In this document: positions 10,306 through 20,533 of the stretch, piece after piece
Layout: each line of letters begins with the position of its first letter
Numbering within the stretch: position 1 is the stretch's first letter
Source: Heliorestis convoluta
GTDB taxonomy: Bacteria > Bacillota > Desulfitobacteriia > Heliobacteriales > Heliobacteriaceae
Direction of reading: 5' to 3'
DNA length: 64,000 nucleotides
Assembly (NCBI RefSeq): GCF_009649955.1
Contig: NZ_CP045875.1
Location: 2,572,501 to 2,636,500, forward strand
Position numbers and translations under genes: made by a program
The notes under the pieces: generated by a model
The model's input: only the letters and a program-made list of their open reading frames with translations
Told to the model about the DNA's origin: nothing
Database searches by the model: none

Positions 10306-10397
10306 AAAGTGGCCCCCTTATCGGTGTTCATTTTCTATTGCATTTCTTGCTTTTGTATTCCTGTCTTTTTTTATTATAACAAATTAGAAAGGCAATG

Positions 10398-10448
10398 AAA
10401 AAGTAAAAACCGCCCTATAGCCTGGTTATGCTACAGGGCGGTTTTTTT
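10398..10448. terminator. bidirectional terminator after the glutamate synthase-like gene
   Basis: The arms CCGCCCTATAG (10410-10420) and CTACAGGGCGG (10431-10441) are flanked by A-rich and T-rich runs on both sides. It mainly serves the minus-strand gene ending at 10491. Confidence 0.9.
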
Positions 10449-10490
10449 GAAGTTTTTTGTGTCGGTGTGAATAGAGGAGGCAACACTACA

Positions 10491-12068
10491 TTAGCTGTTC
10501 AGGATTGCCTGCGCTTCTTCTTCGTCATGCTCCATAATATAACGGATACCGCTGATTTCAGCTGCTTCTTTGGTAAGCGCGATTACATCATCACGGGTGA
10601 TGTAGTCGAGGGAGAACTTACGAGCTCCACACATGAATTGTTTGAGACCCATGCCCAGACGCTCGAAGTAGCTATAGACGCCAATGGCACCAATGGGAAG
10701 ATCTTGGTAGCGATCTCCTAGCATATTTTTCACATTGCAGGCTTGTGAGAAAACTTGCTCCACATTGGTTCCGTATTTGGCAGCGTCACCAGAAATTTTA
10801 CCTGCTTTGATTTGATTGCCAATGGTTTTGCCAACCATAGCTGCAGCAAGAGGAGAACGAGCCATGGCGATCACTTTAATGTAAGGGGAACCCATGGCAA
10901 AAGCTTTGAACATCTGATCTTCTAAGGTGATACCACCGGCAATGGCTACAGGTGGAATATAGGCACCTTTCTCTTTCAGTTGATCAAGGTACTTAATTAA
11001 GAGAGATTGAATGTAGATAGTAGGTACGCCCCACTCGTTCATCATTCTCCAGGGGCTCATACCTGTACCACCACCAGCGCCATCTACAGTCAGTAAGTCT
11101 AACTTAGCATCGGAAGCGTACTTAACAGCTCTTGCTAAGTCAGCCGCCCTGTAGGCACCAGTCTTTAAGAAGATATTCTTAGCACCAGCTTGGCGTAGTT
11201 CTTCCACGCGAGCCATGAAAGACTCGCGCGTAACCATGCCAACACGAGAATGACGCTCGAATTCATTAAAAGAACCATTTTTGTAAGCAGTTTGAACGGC
11301 TGGATCAGTTGGATCAGGCAAGACAATGTATCCACGGCTGTGTAGCTCTAGCGCTCTCTCAAGAGAATTCAGCTTCACTTCGCCGCCAATGTCTTTGGCA
11401 CCTTGGCCCCACTTAAGTTCTACTGCCGTTACACCGAGTTTTTCAATGGCATACTCTTGCACACCAAGACGAGTATCTTCTACGTTGGCTTGCACCGCGA
11501 TGCAACCATAACCTTGATACCAGTCTTGGAAGTCGCGAACGCGCTTTTCTAAGGCCGGAGACTTCACAACACGACCATTTTTGATCTCAACGTTTGGATC
11601 CATACCACAGATGTTTTCACCAATTACAATGGCTGCGCCGGAAATGGCACAACCGGAAGCAAGGTGATCCCAATTGTTGGCAGCCACGTTGGTGGAGCCC
11701 ATACCCGCAACAATGATTGGATTTTTTAGTTTGATTTTATGTTCATTGCCTATCTCAGTTTCTATGTTGGCAGCTGGGAAGATGGCTTTATCAGAATCGG
11801 CTTCAACACCATGAGCGCCGACGGCTGTTCCCATGATATTAAAGTGAGAGTAGTCAACAGGGTAATCTTTTTCCGAAGCTGACGTTGTTGTCCCGAAAGG
11901 CTGAGGATAGAGCGTTTCTTTTGAACGATAGGCTGCTTTGCCTACTTCACAAAAACCTGGACAACCATCGATACAGGTGGCGCACAGGCCAGAAAATGGG
12001 ACGATGCTGTCAGGTGTACGGCATTTTGTTAATGTAGCTGCGCTACGGTTCAACTTACTGTAAGTCAT
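10491..12068 (-). CDS. FMN-binding glutamate synthase family protein
   Basis: This 525-residue protein matches the glutamate synthase FMN/iron-sulfur domain (GltB domain 2). The glycine-rich TVDGAGGGTGMSP and the segment PPVAIAGGI are flavin- and substrate-binding parts of the barrel. The N-terminal Cys cluster CATCIDGCPGFC could bind an iron-sulfur cluster. It lacks the glutamine amidotransferase domain, so it is not a complete GOGAT. It lies downstream of glnA on the same strand, which fits ammonia assimilation, although a terminator-like hairpin lies between them. Its exact reaction is not known to me. Confidence 0.9.
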   Translation of the reverse strand: MTYSKLNRSAATLTKCRTPDSIVPFSGLCATCIDGCPGFCEVGKAAYRSKETLYPQPFGTTTSASEKDYPVDYSHFNIMGTAVGAHGVEADSDKAIFPAANIETEIGNEHKIKLKNPIIVAGMGSTNVAANNWDHLASGCAISGAAIVIGENICGMDPNVEIKNGRVVKSPALEKRVRDFQDWYQGYGCIAVQANVEDTRLGVQEYAIEKLGVTAVELKWGQGAKDIGGEVKLNSLERALELHSRGYIVLPDPTDPAVQTAYKNGSFNEFERHSRVGMVTRESFMARVEELRQAGAKNIFLKTGAYRAADLARAVKYASDAKLDLLTVDGAGGGTGMSPWRMMNEWGVPTIYIQSLLIKYLDQLKEKGAYIPPVAIAGGITLEDQMFKAFAMGSPYIKVIAMARSPLAAAMVGKTIGNQIKAGKISGDAAKYGTNVEQVFSQACNVKNMLGDRYQDLPIGAIGVYSYFERLGMGLKQFMCGARKFSLDYITRDDVIALTKEAAEISGIRYIMEHDEEEAQAILNS

Positions 12069-12113
12069 AACGACCTACCCCCTATTAAGTTTTATTGGCA
12101 CCTTTTCAATATT

Positions 12114-12149
12114 GGTTAAAGAGACGCAAAGAGCCGAAGGTCTTTGCGT
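12114..12149 (-). terminator. hairpin between glnA and the glutamate synthase-like gene
   Basis: ACGCAAAGA and TCTTTGCGT form a 9-bp stem with an 8-nt loop, followed on the minus strand by CTCTTTAA. The U-run is short, so termination may be partial and allow readthrough. Confidence 0.65.
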
Positions 12150-12181
12150 ACTTGTCTATCTACAGATGGTGGTCCTGTAGA

Positions 12182-13522
12182 CTAGTATCTCGTTAGGTAC
12201 TGTTCAATCTCCCAAGGATGGACTCGAATGCGATAGTTGTCCCATTCGGACAGTTTAGCCTCTATATAGCGCTCATAGATATGAGGACCTAGTGCTTCTT
12301 GAATCACTTGATTCTTTTGTAATTCTTCCAACGCCTCTTGAAGACTCATTGGCAGTTGGCCAATAGACAGTTCTGCTCGTTCCTTCTCGGTCATAGTATA
12401 GATGTTCCGATCGACAGCAGCTGGTGGCATCAGTTTCCGCTTAATACCGTCAAGACCTGCCTTAAGAGCAACTGTTAAAGCTAGATAGGGGTTACAAGAT
12501 GGATCGGGGTTGCGCAGCTCAACCCGTGTGCTCATGCCTCTTTTGGCTGGAATTCTAATCAAAGGACTACGGTTTTGGGCAGACCAAGCGATATAGACAG
12601 GCGCTTCAAAGCCCGAAACAAGTCGCTTGTAAGAGTTGACAATGGGGTTCGTTATGGCCGTCATGGCTTTTACGTGTTCCATCAAGCCAGCAATATAATG
12701 GTAGGCTTCTTGGCTCAGTTGTCGCTCCCCCTGGGGATCGAAAAAGACATTCTGCTCGCCTTTGAAAAGAGATTGGTTCATATGCATACCCGAACCGGCA
12801 ATTCCGTAGACTGGTTTGGGCATAAAAGAAGCATGCAGACCATGTCTTTGCGCAATCGTTCTGACGACAAACTTAAAGGTCATCACTTTGTCAGCGACAG
12901 CCAATGCATTGTCGTATTTGAAGTCTATTTCATGCTGTCCCGGTGCCAGTTCGTGGTGGGACGCTTCAATTTCAAATCCCATGGCTTCTAAGGTTAAAAC
13001 CATTTCACGACGAGCATTTTCCCCTAGATCAACGGGCGTTAAGTCAAAATAGCCAGCCTTGTCGTGGGTAATTGTCGTCGGGTTACCTTCTTGATCCATA
13101 TGGAAAAGGAAGAATTCTGCTTCCGGCCCAACATTGAAGGCACTGTAGCCTAGTTCTTCCGCTTCGGCAAGAGCTCGACGTAAGGCAGTACGAGGGCATC
13201 CCATAAATGGTTGACCATCTGGCAGAGCCACATCACAAATGAGACGAGCTACTCTACTTTCTTTTGGCGTCCAAGGAAAGACAGTAAAGGTTGATGAATC
13301 AGGCTTTAACATCATATCGGATTCTTCAATCCGTACAAACCCATCAATGGAAGAGCCATCGAAGGCAATATCTCCATCTAAAGCCTTTGGCAATTGTTCT
13401 ACAGGAATAGATACGTTTTTGGGGATACCAAAGATATCAGAGAATTGTAGACGTACAAATTTCACCTGACGTTCTTTGGCTTGATCAAGTACCATGTTCT
13501 TTTCTGCTGAAGTCATGATCAT
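12182..13522 (-). CDS. glnA: glutamine synthetase, type I (GSI-alpha)
   Basis: This enzyme makes glutamine from glutamate, ammonia and ATP as a dodecamer in the cytoplasm. It has 446 residues, the length of the Firmicute GSI-alpha form. Visible signatures are FDGSSIDGF near the N-terminus, GPEAEFFLF (metal-binding Glu), the flap [17 protein letters not shown], the ATP-site stretch [14 protein letters not shown], and [16 protein letters not shown]. The start is fixed by GGAGGTGAGACAGT before ATG 13522. A sigma-A promoter lies at 13556-13584. I could not find a clear GlnR operator, so nitrogen control by GlnR is not supported here. Confidence 0.98.
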   Translation of the reverse strand: MIMTSAEKNMVLDQAKERQVKFVRLQFSDIFGIPKNVSIPVEQLPKALDGDIAFDGSSIDGFVRIEESDMMLKPDSSTFTVFPWTPKESRVARLICDVALPDGQPFMGCPRTALRRALAEAEELGYSAFNVGPEAEFFLFHMDQEGNPTTITHDKAGYFDLTPVDLGENARREMVLTLEAMGFEIEASHHELAPGQHEIDFKYDNALAVADKVMTFKFVVRTIAQRHGLHASFMPKPVYGIAGSGMHMNQSLFKGEQNVFFDPQGERQLSQEAYHYIAGLMEHVKAMTAITNPIVNSYKRLVSGFEAPVYIAWSAQNRSPLIRIPAKRGMSTRVELRNPDPSCNPYLALTVALKAGLDGIKRKLMPPAAVDRNIYTMTEKERAELSIGQLPMSLQEALEELQKNQVIQEALGPHIYERYIEAKLSEWDNYRIRVHPWEIEQYLTRY

Positions 13523-13555
13523 ACTGTCTCACCTCCTCATTGAAGTTTCTTGCTT

Positions 13556-13584
13556 ATCATAACAAATTTATTTTCTTGTAACAA
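13556..13584 (-). promoter_or_regulatory. glnA promoter
   Basis: TTGTTA (13584-13579), a 17-bp spacer and TATGAT (13561-13556) lie about 35 bp upstream of the glnA start. Confidence 0.7.
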
Positions 13585-13664
13585 CAACAGTTCACCTATT
13601 ATGCAGTATACATTGTGTTGAATTCATTAATGCGTCTTTTCTTGCGGATTCTAGCTAGAAATAT

Positions 13665-13708
13665 TAAGCAAAAAGAGCCTCTTCTGGTAAAAGAGAAAGA
13701 GGCTCTTT
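13665..13708 (-). terminator. terminator after the NIF3-like gene
   Basis: AAAGAGCCTCTT and AAGAGGCTCTTT (13673-13684 and 13697-13708) pair, followed by TTGC on the minus strand after a run of T. It ends the minus-strand transcript before the glnA promoter. Confidence 0.85.
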
Positions 13709-13716
13709 CTATTATT

Positions 13717-14676
13717 TTACTGGACATTTCGACTGTATCGGATCATCCCTGCACAAGCAACGACTTGAATGCCCTGTCTTTCCAGCGCATCAAGCAGTAG
13801 ATTCATTCCTAGAGAGTCACTGGCCATATGGCCTGCAATGACGACATTAATATGGTATTTTTCTGCTTCTTTGCGATGTTTTTCTCCCATATGCATTCCT
13901 ACAATGGTACCTACACCGGCTTGAGCCAGTCGAGCATAAGCTTCTTCTGAACCAGAAGTGCCTCCTGTCATATCAACAATGACTTTACCACAGCGCCCAT
14001 CTTTTTTACCAGCAAATAGCGTAGGGCCAGAACCTCTTTTGGCCGCTTCTTTGTATTCAGGAATCTCTTTGAGTAGCTTTAGAATATCATCAACTTTCTT
14101 AGGGTTTCTTTCTTCAATTACTCTGCTTAAGAAAGTTTGAACCTGGTTGTCTGCCGGCGTATGGACGCACATCAAGGGCAGATCTAGCAAGCGGGCTGCG
14201 TCGACAGCTCGATTGTGGTTGAGAGGAGCCAGCCCTCTCCGAACTTCTCCAATACGACTGGCCATAATACCTTCTGCAATATTGATGGGTACACCGATTT
14301 GATGTAGCAAATCTTCTTGCATATGCATTACTTTATGGAGCGCAGATAAGGCTTTGCCTTCAGGATGATGAGCCATGATTAAATCAATAGCCTCGCCTTT
14401 TTCTCGAAGTCTATCGGCCAATAATACTTCGCCGACTTCAATATCAATGCCTACTAGAATGCGCTTTATTTCCCGAGTTTCTTCACCATAAAGAATGGCC
14501 GTATCACTATAGGGGTTGAATAAAGTATCTTCCTGAAAACCTTCAGAATCATCGCCTTTGGCTTTTTCCTTTTCTTTTTGCCGCTCTTTTAGAAGTTCTT
14601 CTACTTGTTTTTTGCCTCGTGGGTCTGCTTCTATTCCTAGAGCGACCATGCGTCGATAGACATCTTTTAATTTCAC
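13717..14676 (-). CDS. NIF3-like dinuclear metal-centre protein
   Basis: The protein has the NIF3/DUF34 fold features: an early LIMAHHP metal-binding motif, LNHNRAVDAARLLDLP, and a late GMHMGEKHRKEAEKYHINVVIAGHM in which His and Glu complete the metal site. A charged N-terminal extension (KERQKEKEKAKGDD) precedes the core. Family members are widely conserved but their substrate is unsettled. It lies 30 bp downstream of polX on the same strand and shares its terminator with no other gene. Confidence 0.88.
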   Translation of the reverse strand: MKLKDVYRRMVALGIEADPRGKKQVEELLKERQKEKEKAKGDDSEGFQEDTLFNPYSDTAILYGEETREIKRILVGIDIEVGEVLLADRLREKGEAIDLIMAHHPEGKALSALHKVMHMQEDLLHQIGVPINIAEGIMASRIGEVRRGLAPLNHNRAVDAARLLDLPLMCVHTPADNQVQTFLSRVIEERNPKKVDDILKLLKEIPEYKEAAKRGSGPTLFAGKKDGRCGKVIVDMTGGTSGSEEAYARLAQAGVGTIVGMHMGEKHRKEAEKYHINVVIAGHMASDSLGMNLLLDALERQGIQVVACAGMIRYSRNVQ

Positions 14677-14706
14677 CGTTGCTTCCTCCTATCGTGGTGA
14701 GTAGAG

Positions 14707-16422
14707 CTAGCCTTTCGGTTTCTTTAGAATCTTTTTGACTTCTTTGAGTCGATGGCAATTAAGAACATCTTTCTTTTCTAGTCCTGCTTTTCTGGCATTA
14801 TTGATGCCATAGCTTATGTCAGCAAGGCGGTTTCGATCATGGGCATCTGTATTGATAGCAATCATAATCCCTCGGTCTTTGGCCATCCTGGCATGCGTAG
14901 CCGATAGGTCGAGTCTTTCAGGCGATGCATTGATCTCGAGGATGGTCCCTGTCTTTGCTGCGAGATCCAACAACCAGTCAAGATCAACGTCATAGGGATC
15001 TCTTGACCCTAGCAACCTTCCCGTCGGATGGGCCAGAATATCGACATGGGGATTTTTAAGCGCTTTTTCAATACGATTGTGGATCTTATGCCGATCTTGT
15101 CTTAGGTTGGTGTGGACAGAAGCAATGACCAGATCCATCTTTTCTAGAAATTCATCAGGATAATCAAGGCGACCGTCTGTTAAGATATCCATTTCTACGC
15201 CCGCTAAAACTGTGAAGTCTTTTTGCCCTTTGTTCAAATTCTGAATTGCTTTTCTTTGCTCAAGAAGCTTCTCTTCTGTTAAACCACGAGCAATATGAAG
15301 CGATTGAGAGTGATCTGTGATGGCCATGTACTCATAACCGCGGTCACGCCCTGCCGCCACCATCTCTTCTAAGGTGGATACTCCATCACTCCACTTGGTA
15401 TGGATGTGCAGGTCCCCTCGAATGTCGCGCTCTTCTATTAGCTTGGGCAAAGCACCTCGTACTGCTTGCCCTACTTCTTCTCCCTTTTCTCTTAATTCCG
15501 GTGGTATCCAAGGAAGATGAAAGTTTTGGTAATAGATTTCTTCTGCTTCTTGTGAAGAGAGAAATTGCTGCCACTTGTTTTCATGATTTTCAAAGGCTGT
15601 GGCCGTTCCATTCTTGCGCGCTTGTAAGGCTTGCCAGTGCGCTTTTGAGCCTGTTGTCTCAATCCAGCGAGGAATAAATTCTTCTTCAGAAACAATTTCA
15701 ATCTGCACGGGCAGTCCAAAAGGAAGGCGGAATCGAAGATGTCTTGTACCTTCTTCTATCACTTTGTTAACAGAAGGATGCTTTTTCAGCAAGTCAACCA
15801 AGAGCTCTTCCTCTTCAGAAGTGCAAAGTATGGAAACTTCTTGTACCATCTCTTCACTGCGTCGAAGGTCACCTGTAATTTCTACGCGGTTGACTTCAGA
15901 GAGATTTTGTAAGAAGTTAACAAAGCTATTTGCAGCAGGCTTCGCAATACCGATGGGAAATTTTCCGCTTCGTCGACGAATCATTTCAATGCCTCGTAAA
16001 ATGGCCATCTCTGTCTTCGGACCCTGACCTGGAAGTTGTCGAACCTTCCGAGCTCTTGCTAGCTCTTCTAGTTCTTCTATGGTAGTAATGCCTTCTTTGT
16101 AAAAAGATCGAACACTAGCAATACCGACTCCCGGTAAGTTCAGAATTTCTAGCAAACCAGGCGGCACTTCATGACGTAGTTTATCAAGCAAGTGACTTTC
16201 CTGGTAATGGACAAGGGCTTCAATTTCTGCACAAAGCCCCTTACCAATGCCTTTGATCTTAGAGAGTTGATTGCGAGCGACGAGCTTTGTCACGGGGCTT
16301 TCGATGGCTTCTATTATCAGTGCACCCTGGCGAAAGGCTCTTACTTTAAAGGGGTTTTCTCCCTTAATGTCCATCAGATCCGCAATTTCAGAAAGAGCCC
16401 AGGCGATTTCCTGGTTATGCAT
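14707..16422 (-). CDS. polX: PolX family protein (pol X-like core plus PHP domain), polymerase site degenerate
   Basis: The architecture is that of bacterial PolX: helix-hairpin-helix repeats (SKIKGIGKGL; LNLPGVG), a nucleotidyltransferase core, and a C-terminal PHP phosphoesterase domain (HIH at 339-341, ITDHS, GVEMDI, SVHTN, AHPTGR, NTDAH). The catalytic segment normally reads GSxRRGKETVGDIDIL. Here it is GDLRRSEEMVQEVSIL, so the DxD Asp pair is E195 and S197, and the third Asp is E242 (VQIEIV). DNA synthesis is therefore doubtful, while the PHP nuclease looks intact. The start at 16422 follows AGGAGGAGTCGGGA. Length (571 residues) is normal. It lies downstream of zapA. Confidence 0.92.
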   Translation of the reverse strand: MHNQEIAWALSEIADLMDIKGENPFKVRAFRQGALIIEAIESPVTKLVARNQLSKIKGIGKGLCAEIEALVHYQESHLLDKLRHEVPPGLLEILNLPGVGIASVRSFYKEGITTIEELEELARARKVRQLPGQGPKTEMAILRGIEMIRRRSGKFPIGIAKPAANSFVNFLQNLSEVNRVEITGDLRRSEEMVQEVSILCTSEEEELLVDLLKKHPSVNKVIEEGTRHLRFRLPFGLPVQIEIVSEEEFIPRWIETTGSKAHWQALQARKNGTATAFENHENKWQQFLSSQEAEEIYYQNFHLPWIPPELREKGEEVGQAVRGALPKLIEERDIRGDLHIHTKWSDGVSTLEEMVAAGRDRGYEYMAITDHSQSLHIARGLTEEKLLEQRKAIQNLNKGQKDFTVLAGVEMDILTDGRLDYPDEFLEKMDLVIASVHTNLRQDRHKIHNRIEKALKNPHVDILAHPTGRLLGSRDPYDVDLDWLLDLAAKTGTILEINASPERLDLSATHARMAKDRGIMIAINTDAHDRNRLADISYGINNARKAGLEKKDVLNCHRLKEVKKILKKPKG

Positions 16423-16463
16423 TCCCGACTCCTCCTTCAGGCTATTTTGCCCATAGAGCAAGG

Positions 16464-16498
16464 AAAAAAGCGCCTCTATAACATTATGGCGCTTTTTT
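16464..16498 (-). terminator. terminator after zapA
   Basis: AAAAAAGCGCC (16464-16474) pairs with GGCGCTTTTTT (16488-16498). It lies between the zapA stop codon and polX. Confidence 0.88.
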
Positions 16499-16777
16499 CT
16501 AAGGGTTCGTTGTTTTTGATGAGTGGGAATCTTCCAGTAGCTTGATTAGGTCATCGTAGTCTTCTTGCAATTTCATCAAATCGTGAGCCAAGTGAAAAGA
16601 GGCCAGAACTGCGATTTTGGCAACGGAAAGGTGCGGTGCTTTGCGACTAATCTGCTCCATCCGCTCATTGACAATAGAAGCCACTTCCTCCATATGTTCT
16701 GGTGTTACGGCTCCTTTGATTGTGTAGGGTTCTCCGAATATTCGAACTGTGGTTTTGTACATTTCTTCTTCACGCAC
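16499..16777 (-). CDS. zapA: cell division protein ZapA
   Basis: This 92-residue protein promotes FtsZ ring bundling. The N-terminal TTVRIFGEPYTIKG strand pair, the helix with VNERM, and the C-terminal helix AKIAVLASFHLAHDLMKLQ are typical of ZapA. The GTG start follows AGGAGGGCAAGGT. The position just downstream of pheT and upstream of polX and mutS2 is the standard order in Bacillus and Clostridia. Confidence 0.93.
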   Translation of the reverse strand: MREEEMYKTTVRIFGEPYTIKGAVTPEHMEEVASIVNERMEQISRKAPHLSVAKIAVLASFHLAHDLMKLQEDYDDLIKLLEDSHSSKTTNP

Positions 16778-16935
16778 ACCTTGCCCTCCTTTTCGCTTCT
16801 TAGCCTATCCTGCTGCATTGCTTTATGGGATTATGCGTTCTGGTCTATAATTGACTTTTTCTTTGGATCTTTCGATTGGTTATTTTATCCTTTCGATGCA
16901 CTGATGAAAAAACCCTGCTATTTTTCGGTAAGGAG

Positions 16936-16979
16936 TTAAAAAAACCCCCCGCTCGTCGTTAGCGCGATCGGGGGGGTTG
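16936..16979 (-). terminator. terminator after pheT
   Basis: AACCCCCCG and CGGGGGGTT pair around the loop ATCGCGCTAACGACGAG, followed on the minus strand by seven T residues. Confidence 0.92.
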
Positions 16980-16981
16980 CT

Positions 16982-19432
16982 TTAACGAAATTGAGCGCCT
17001 AGTTCTTCTGTTAAAGCCACTTTGATAGCATCGTGTGTTTTGTTCACTTCTTCATCCGTTAAGGTGCGATCGGCTCTTTGATAACGCAAAGAATAGGCTA
17101 AGCTACGATAACCTTCAGGAATCTGATTTCCCTGATAGACATCAAAAAGCTGCCATCTCTCTAGGAGCTTACTGCCTCGTTTGGCAATGATAGCTTCAAC
17201 CTTGCTCGCAGGTACTGATAAGGGAAGTATCATGGCCATATCGCGATCGGTAGAGGGATAACGAGGCAAGGGCTTGTAGTAGCCTTTCGTCTGGGCTAGT
17301 TCTGTTAAAGCCGCTACGTCGAGCTCCATGACTACCGCTCTTTCAGGAAGATCGTAGACCTCAATAACATCAGGATGGACTTCTCCTAAGACACCAATCT
17401 CTAGGACTGTATCTTTTTCCTCTTTGTAAAGTCGAGCACTTCGCCCAGGATGGAGATAAGAGCATTTTTGCAGCGCTTCCCACTGAATGCCTTCGATTTT
17501 TAAGCTTTCCATGAGCTTTTCTATAATGCCTTTGAGGTAGTAAAAATCATAATTTTGCCTGGAACCACTCCAGTGAATGGGCTCTTTCCCCATTACCAGC
17601 GCTGAAAGTTTCCAGTTCTCAATGGGAAGTTCTTGGAGAGGCAACTGGCGAGGATGAAAGGTGCCACCAAGCTCGAAAATAGCTAGATCGCTTGTTCTTC
17701 GACTGGCGTTGCGAGATGCTACGTCAAGCAAGCCCGCTACTATCGTAGGTCGCAATATCCCTTGCTCTTCACTTAAAGGATTTTGTACAGGAATGACGGG
17801 ATAGGATTCTCTATTCTCGGCCATTTTCAATTTTTGAAGATGGCGAGGGTTGATAAAAGAGAAAGTGACGACTTCTCGGAAGCCACTCCCGACCAGGGTT
17901 TGTATCATTTTCTCTTTTACTGTCTGGGGCCAGGTTCGTTGTCCCGTTGTTGTTACACCACTTGGAAGAGTCGTAGCAATATTGTCATAGCCATAGAGAC
18001 GAGCCACTTCTTCTGCCAGGTCATGTTCATCTTTCATATCTTGGCGATATGTGGGGATTTGCACCTGTCCTTCCAGCCCTTCTTGACTCTCTTTCCATTG
18101 AACAACAAAGCCTAAGTTGTTAAAGTAGCGAGACATTTCTGTGCCGGCAATGTCTGTGCCTAAGAGGCTGTTGATTCTCTCCGTCTGAAAGAAGATGCTA
18201 CGTTCTTGGACTGGCTTCAGATATACATCAATGGTACCAGGCACTACATCGGCAACTTGGAGTTCTTCAATGAGCTGAGCGGCTCTATCGATGGCTAGTG
18301 TAACGGTATCGATGTTAACACCTTTTTCGAATCGCTGCGATGCTTCAGAACGGAGTCCCACTTGTCTTGCTGTACGACGAATGGAAGCTGGATGAAAGTG
18401 AGCCGCCTCTAGCAAGATGCTTTTTGTCGATGCTGTAACTTCCGTTTCCAAGCCACCCATTACACCAGCCAAAGCAATTGCTTTTTCCCGATCAGCAATG
18501 ACAAGATTCTCGGCGTTGAGTTCTCTTTCTTGTCCATCGAGGGTGATCAGCTTTTCTCCGGCCTGCGCTCGCCGAACGATGATATGACCTTCTTGAATGG
18601 TGTCATAATCAAAAGCGTGCAAAGGATGACCGAGCTCTAACATAACATAGTTGGTAATATCTACAATATTGCTAATTGGCCTCATTCCAGCACTTTGTAG
18701 ACGTTGTTGCATCCAAGCGGGTGATGGGCCAAGGCGCAAATTCGTAAAAAGACGGGCTGCATAACGGCCACAAAGCTCGGGATCTTCTATGGTTACAGAA
18801 GCTTGTCCTTCAATCGTACCTGTTCCTTTTTCTTCTACTGCAATCGTCGGGAACTGTAAAGGCTTCTCTGTAATGGCAGAGACTTCGCGAGCCACGTTGA
18901 GCACAGCAAGACAATCGGCCCGGTTGGGTGTTAGCTCTAGCTCTAGAACAGGAGAATCGAGACCAAGGGTCTGTGCAATCGGTTGACCTACTACGGCATC
19001 ATCGGAAAGAATGAGAATGCCTTCTCGATCTTCTGGGGCAATGGTTTTTTCATTTAAGCCCAGCTCTTCGGCTGAACAGAGCATACCTGATGATTCAATG
19101 CCTCGTAGCTTGGTCTTTTTAATCTTGAGGCCATTGGGCAATTTAGCGCCTGGTATGGCGACAGGCACCTTCTGCCCTGCTTTTACGTTGTCTGCGCCTG
19201 TAACAATGGTGTAGACTTCTGAGGCTGTGTCGACCTTGCATATGAAAAGACGGGCGGCGTCGGGATGCTTTTCTACTTCTTGTAAATAGCCTACGACGAC
19301 TTTTTCCAAGCCCTGATCACGGTAGATGACGTTTTCTACAGCAATGCCGGCTCTCGTAAGTTTATCGGCTAGTTGCTCCGATTTGAGACCCGATTGAACA
19401 TAACTGTTAAGCCATTCTGTGGATACATGCAT
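16982..19432 (-). CDS. pheT: phenylalanyl-tRNA synthetase beta subunit
   Basis: The beta subunit of the alpha2-beta2 PheRS has 816 residues, the normal bacterial length. An N-terminal tRNA-binding (EMAP-like) domain (TGADNVKAGQKVPVAIPGA), B3/B4 editing domain (LGHPLHAFD), B5 domain, the class II-like catalytic module and a C-terminal anticodon-binding FDX-ACB domain (PLPRYPSTDRDMAMILP) appear in order. It follows pheS by 60 bp in one transcript controlled by the T-box leader upstream of pheS. Confidence 0.97.
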   Translation of the reverse strand: MHVSTEWLNSYVQSGLKSEQLADKLTRAGIAVENVIYRDQGLEKVVVGYLQEVEKHPDAARLFICKVDTASEVYTIVTGADNVKAGQKVPVAIPGAKLPNGLKIKKTKLRGIESSGMLCSAEELGLNEKTIAPEDREGILILSDDAVVGQPIAQTLGLDSPVLELELTPNRADCLAVLNVAREVSAITEKPLQFPTIAVEEKGTGTIEGQASVTIEDPELCGRYAARLFTNLRLGPSPAWMQQRLQSAGMRPISNIVDITNYVMLELGHPLHAFDYDTIQEGHIIVRRAQAGEKLITLDGQERELNAENLVIADREKAIALAGVMGGLETEVTASTKSILLEAAHFHPASIRRTARQVGLRSEASQRFEKGVNIDTVTLAIDRAAQLIEELQVADVVPGTIDVYLKPVQERSIFFQTERINSLLGTDIAGTEMSRYFNNLGFVVQWKESQEGLEGQVQIPTYRQDMKDEHDLAEEVARLYGYDNIATTLPSGVTTTGQRTWPQTVKEKMIQTLVGSGFREVVTFSFINPRHLQKLKMAENRESYPVIPVQNPLSEEQGILRPTIVAGLLDVASRNASRRTSDLAIFELGGTFHPRQLPLQELPIENWKLSALVMGKEPIHWSGSRQNYDFYYLKGIIEKLMESLKIEGIQWEALQKCSYLHPGRSARLYKEEKDTVLEIGVLGEVHPDVIEVYDLPERAVVMELDVAALTELAQTKGYYKPLPRYPSTDRDMAMILPLSVPASKVEAIIAKRGSKLLERWQLFDVYQGNQIPEGYRSLAYSLRYQRADRTLTDEEVNKTHDAIKVALTEELGAQFR

Positions 19433-19492
19433 TCTATTTCACCCTTGTTCTTATTCGCCTTCTTGTAGCGATGTTATTGTTACCATTTCTAT

Positions 19493-20515
19493 TTAGAAGC
19501 GACTTAAAAAGCGCATGTCATTGTCGTAAAGCAAGCGCATATCATCAATGCTGTACTTAAGCATGGCGACGCGTTCTACGCCCATGCCAAAAGCAAAGCC
19601 TCTTACTTCGTCTGGGTTATAGCCACCATATTCTAAGACCTTCTTGTGCACCATACCGGCACCTAAGATTTCTAACCAGCCTGAGCCTTTGCAGACACGG
19701 CAGCCTTTGCCATCGCAGATCACGCAAGAGATGTCCACTTCGGCGCTTGGTTCTGTGAAGGGGAAGAAGGAAGGTCGCAGGCGGATTTCTCGGTTGGGGC
19801 CGAACATTTGGCGTACGAAGGTAAGCAAAGTGCCTCGCAAGTCACCAAAGGTAACGTTTTTGTCTACGAGTAATCCTTCTACCTGATGGAACATGGGAGA
19901 ATGAGTGGCATCATCGTCACGGCGAAAAACGCGGCCGGGGCAGATGACTTTGACGGGGGCGATGGGTTTTTGTTTTTCCATGGCTCTGATTTGAACGGGC
20001 GACGTATGGGTTCGCAAGAGAATGTCTGGCGTAATGTAGAAAGAGTCTTGCATGTCTCTTGCGGGGTGATCTTTGGGAATGTTAAGAGCTTCAAAGTTGT
20101 AGTAGTCGAGTTCCACTTCCGGCCCTTCAGCAATGGAATAGCCCATGCCCAAGAAGATTTCTTTGATTTCGTCAATGACGAGCGTTAAAGGGTGCTTGCT
20201 ACCTAAGTTGTGTACTTTTCCAGGCAAAGTAACATCAATGGATTCAGCTGCAAGTTGCGCTTCTTTTTCCCTTCCTTTGAGCTGTCTTCCTTTTTCTTCA
20301 AGCATGAATTCAAGGGCTGCCCTGACGTCATTGGCCAAAGCGCCTATGATAGGTCTTTCTTCTGCTGAGAGCTTGCCCATACCACGAAGTACTTGCGTGA
20401 GTTGACCTTTTTTTCCTAAGTAGCGAACACGCCAGTCTTGGAGTTCTCCTGAGTTATTTACTTCATCTAATGTTCGGGATGCTTCTGCCCGAATCAGTTC
20501 TAGTTCTGCGCGCAT
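19493..20515 (-). CDS. pheS: phenylalanyl-tRNA synthetase alpha subunit
   Basis: The class II catalytic subunit of PheRS, 340 residues. An N-terminal coiled coil ([10 protein letters not shown]) is followed by motif 2 ([20 protein letters not shown]) and motif 3 ([12 protein letters not shown]), with a [17 protein letters not shown] Cys cluster common in Firmicute PheS. The ATG at 20515 follows AAGGAGGACAAG; an in-frame extension to 20590 would run through the leader terminator and is rejected. Expression is governed by the T-box. Confidence 0.97.
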   Translation of the reverse strand: MRAELELIRAEASRTLDEVNNSGELQDWRVRYLGKKGQLTQVLRGMGKLSAEERPIIGALANDVRAALEFMLEEKGRQLKGREKEAQLAAESIDVTLPGKVHNLGSKHPLTLVIDEIKEIFLGMGYSIAEGPEVELDYYNFEALNIPKDHPARDMQDSFYITPDILLRTHTSPVQIRAMEKQKPIAPVKVICPGRVFRRDDDATHSPMFHQVEGLLVDKNVTFGDLRGTLLTFVRQMFGPNREIRLRPSFFPFTEPSAEVDISCVICDGKGCRVCKGSGWLEILGAGMVHKKVLEYGGYNPDEVRGFAFGMGVERVAMLKYSIDDMRLLYDNDMRFLSRF

Positions 20516-20533
20516 CTTGTCCTCCTTATCGAT

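Noticed and set aside
12061-12181. Glutamine riboswitch between glnA and the glutamate synthase-like gene
   Set aside because: The sequence holds a simple terminator-like hairpin and none of the conserved glnA-motif elements that I could recognise.
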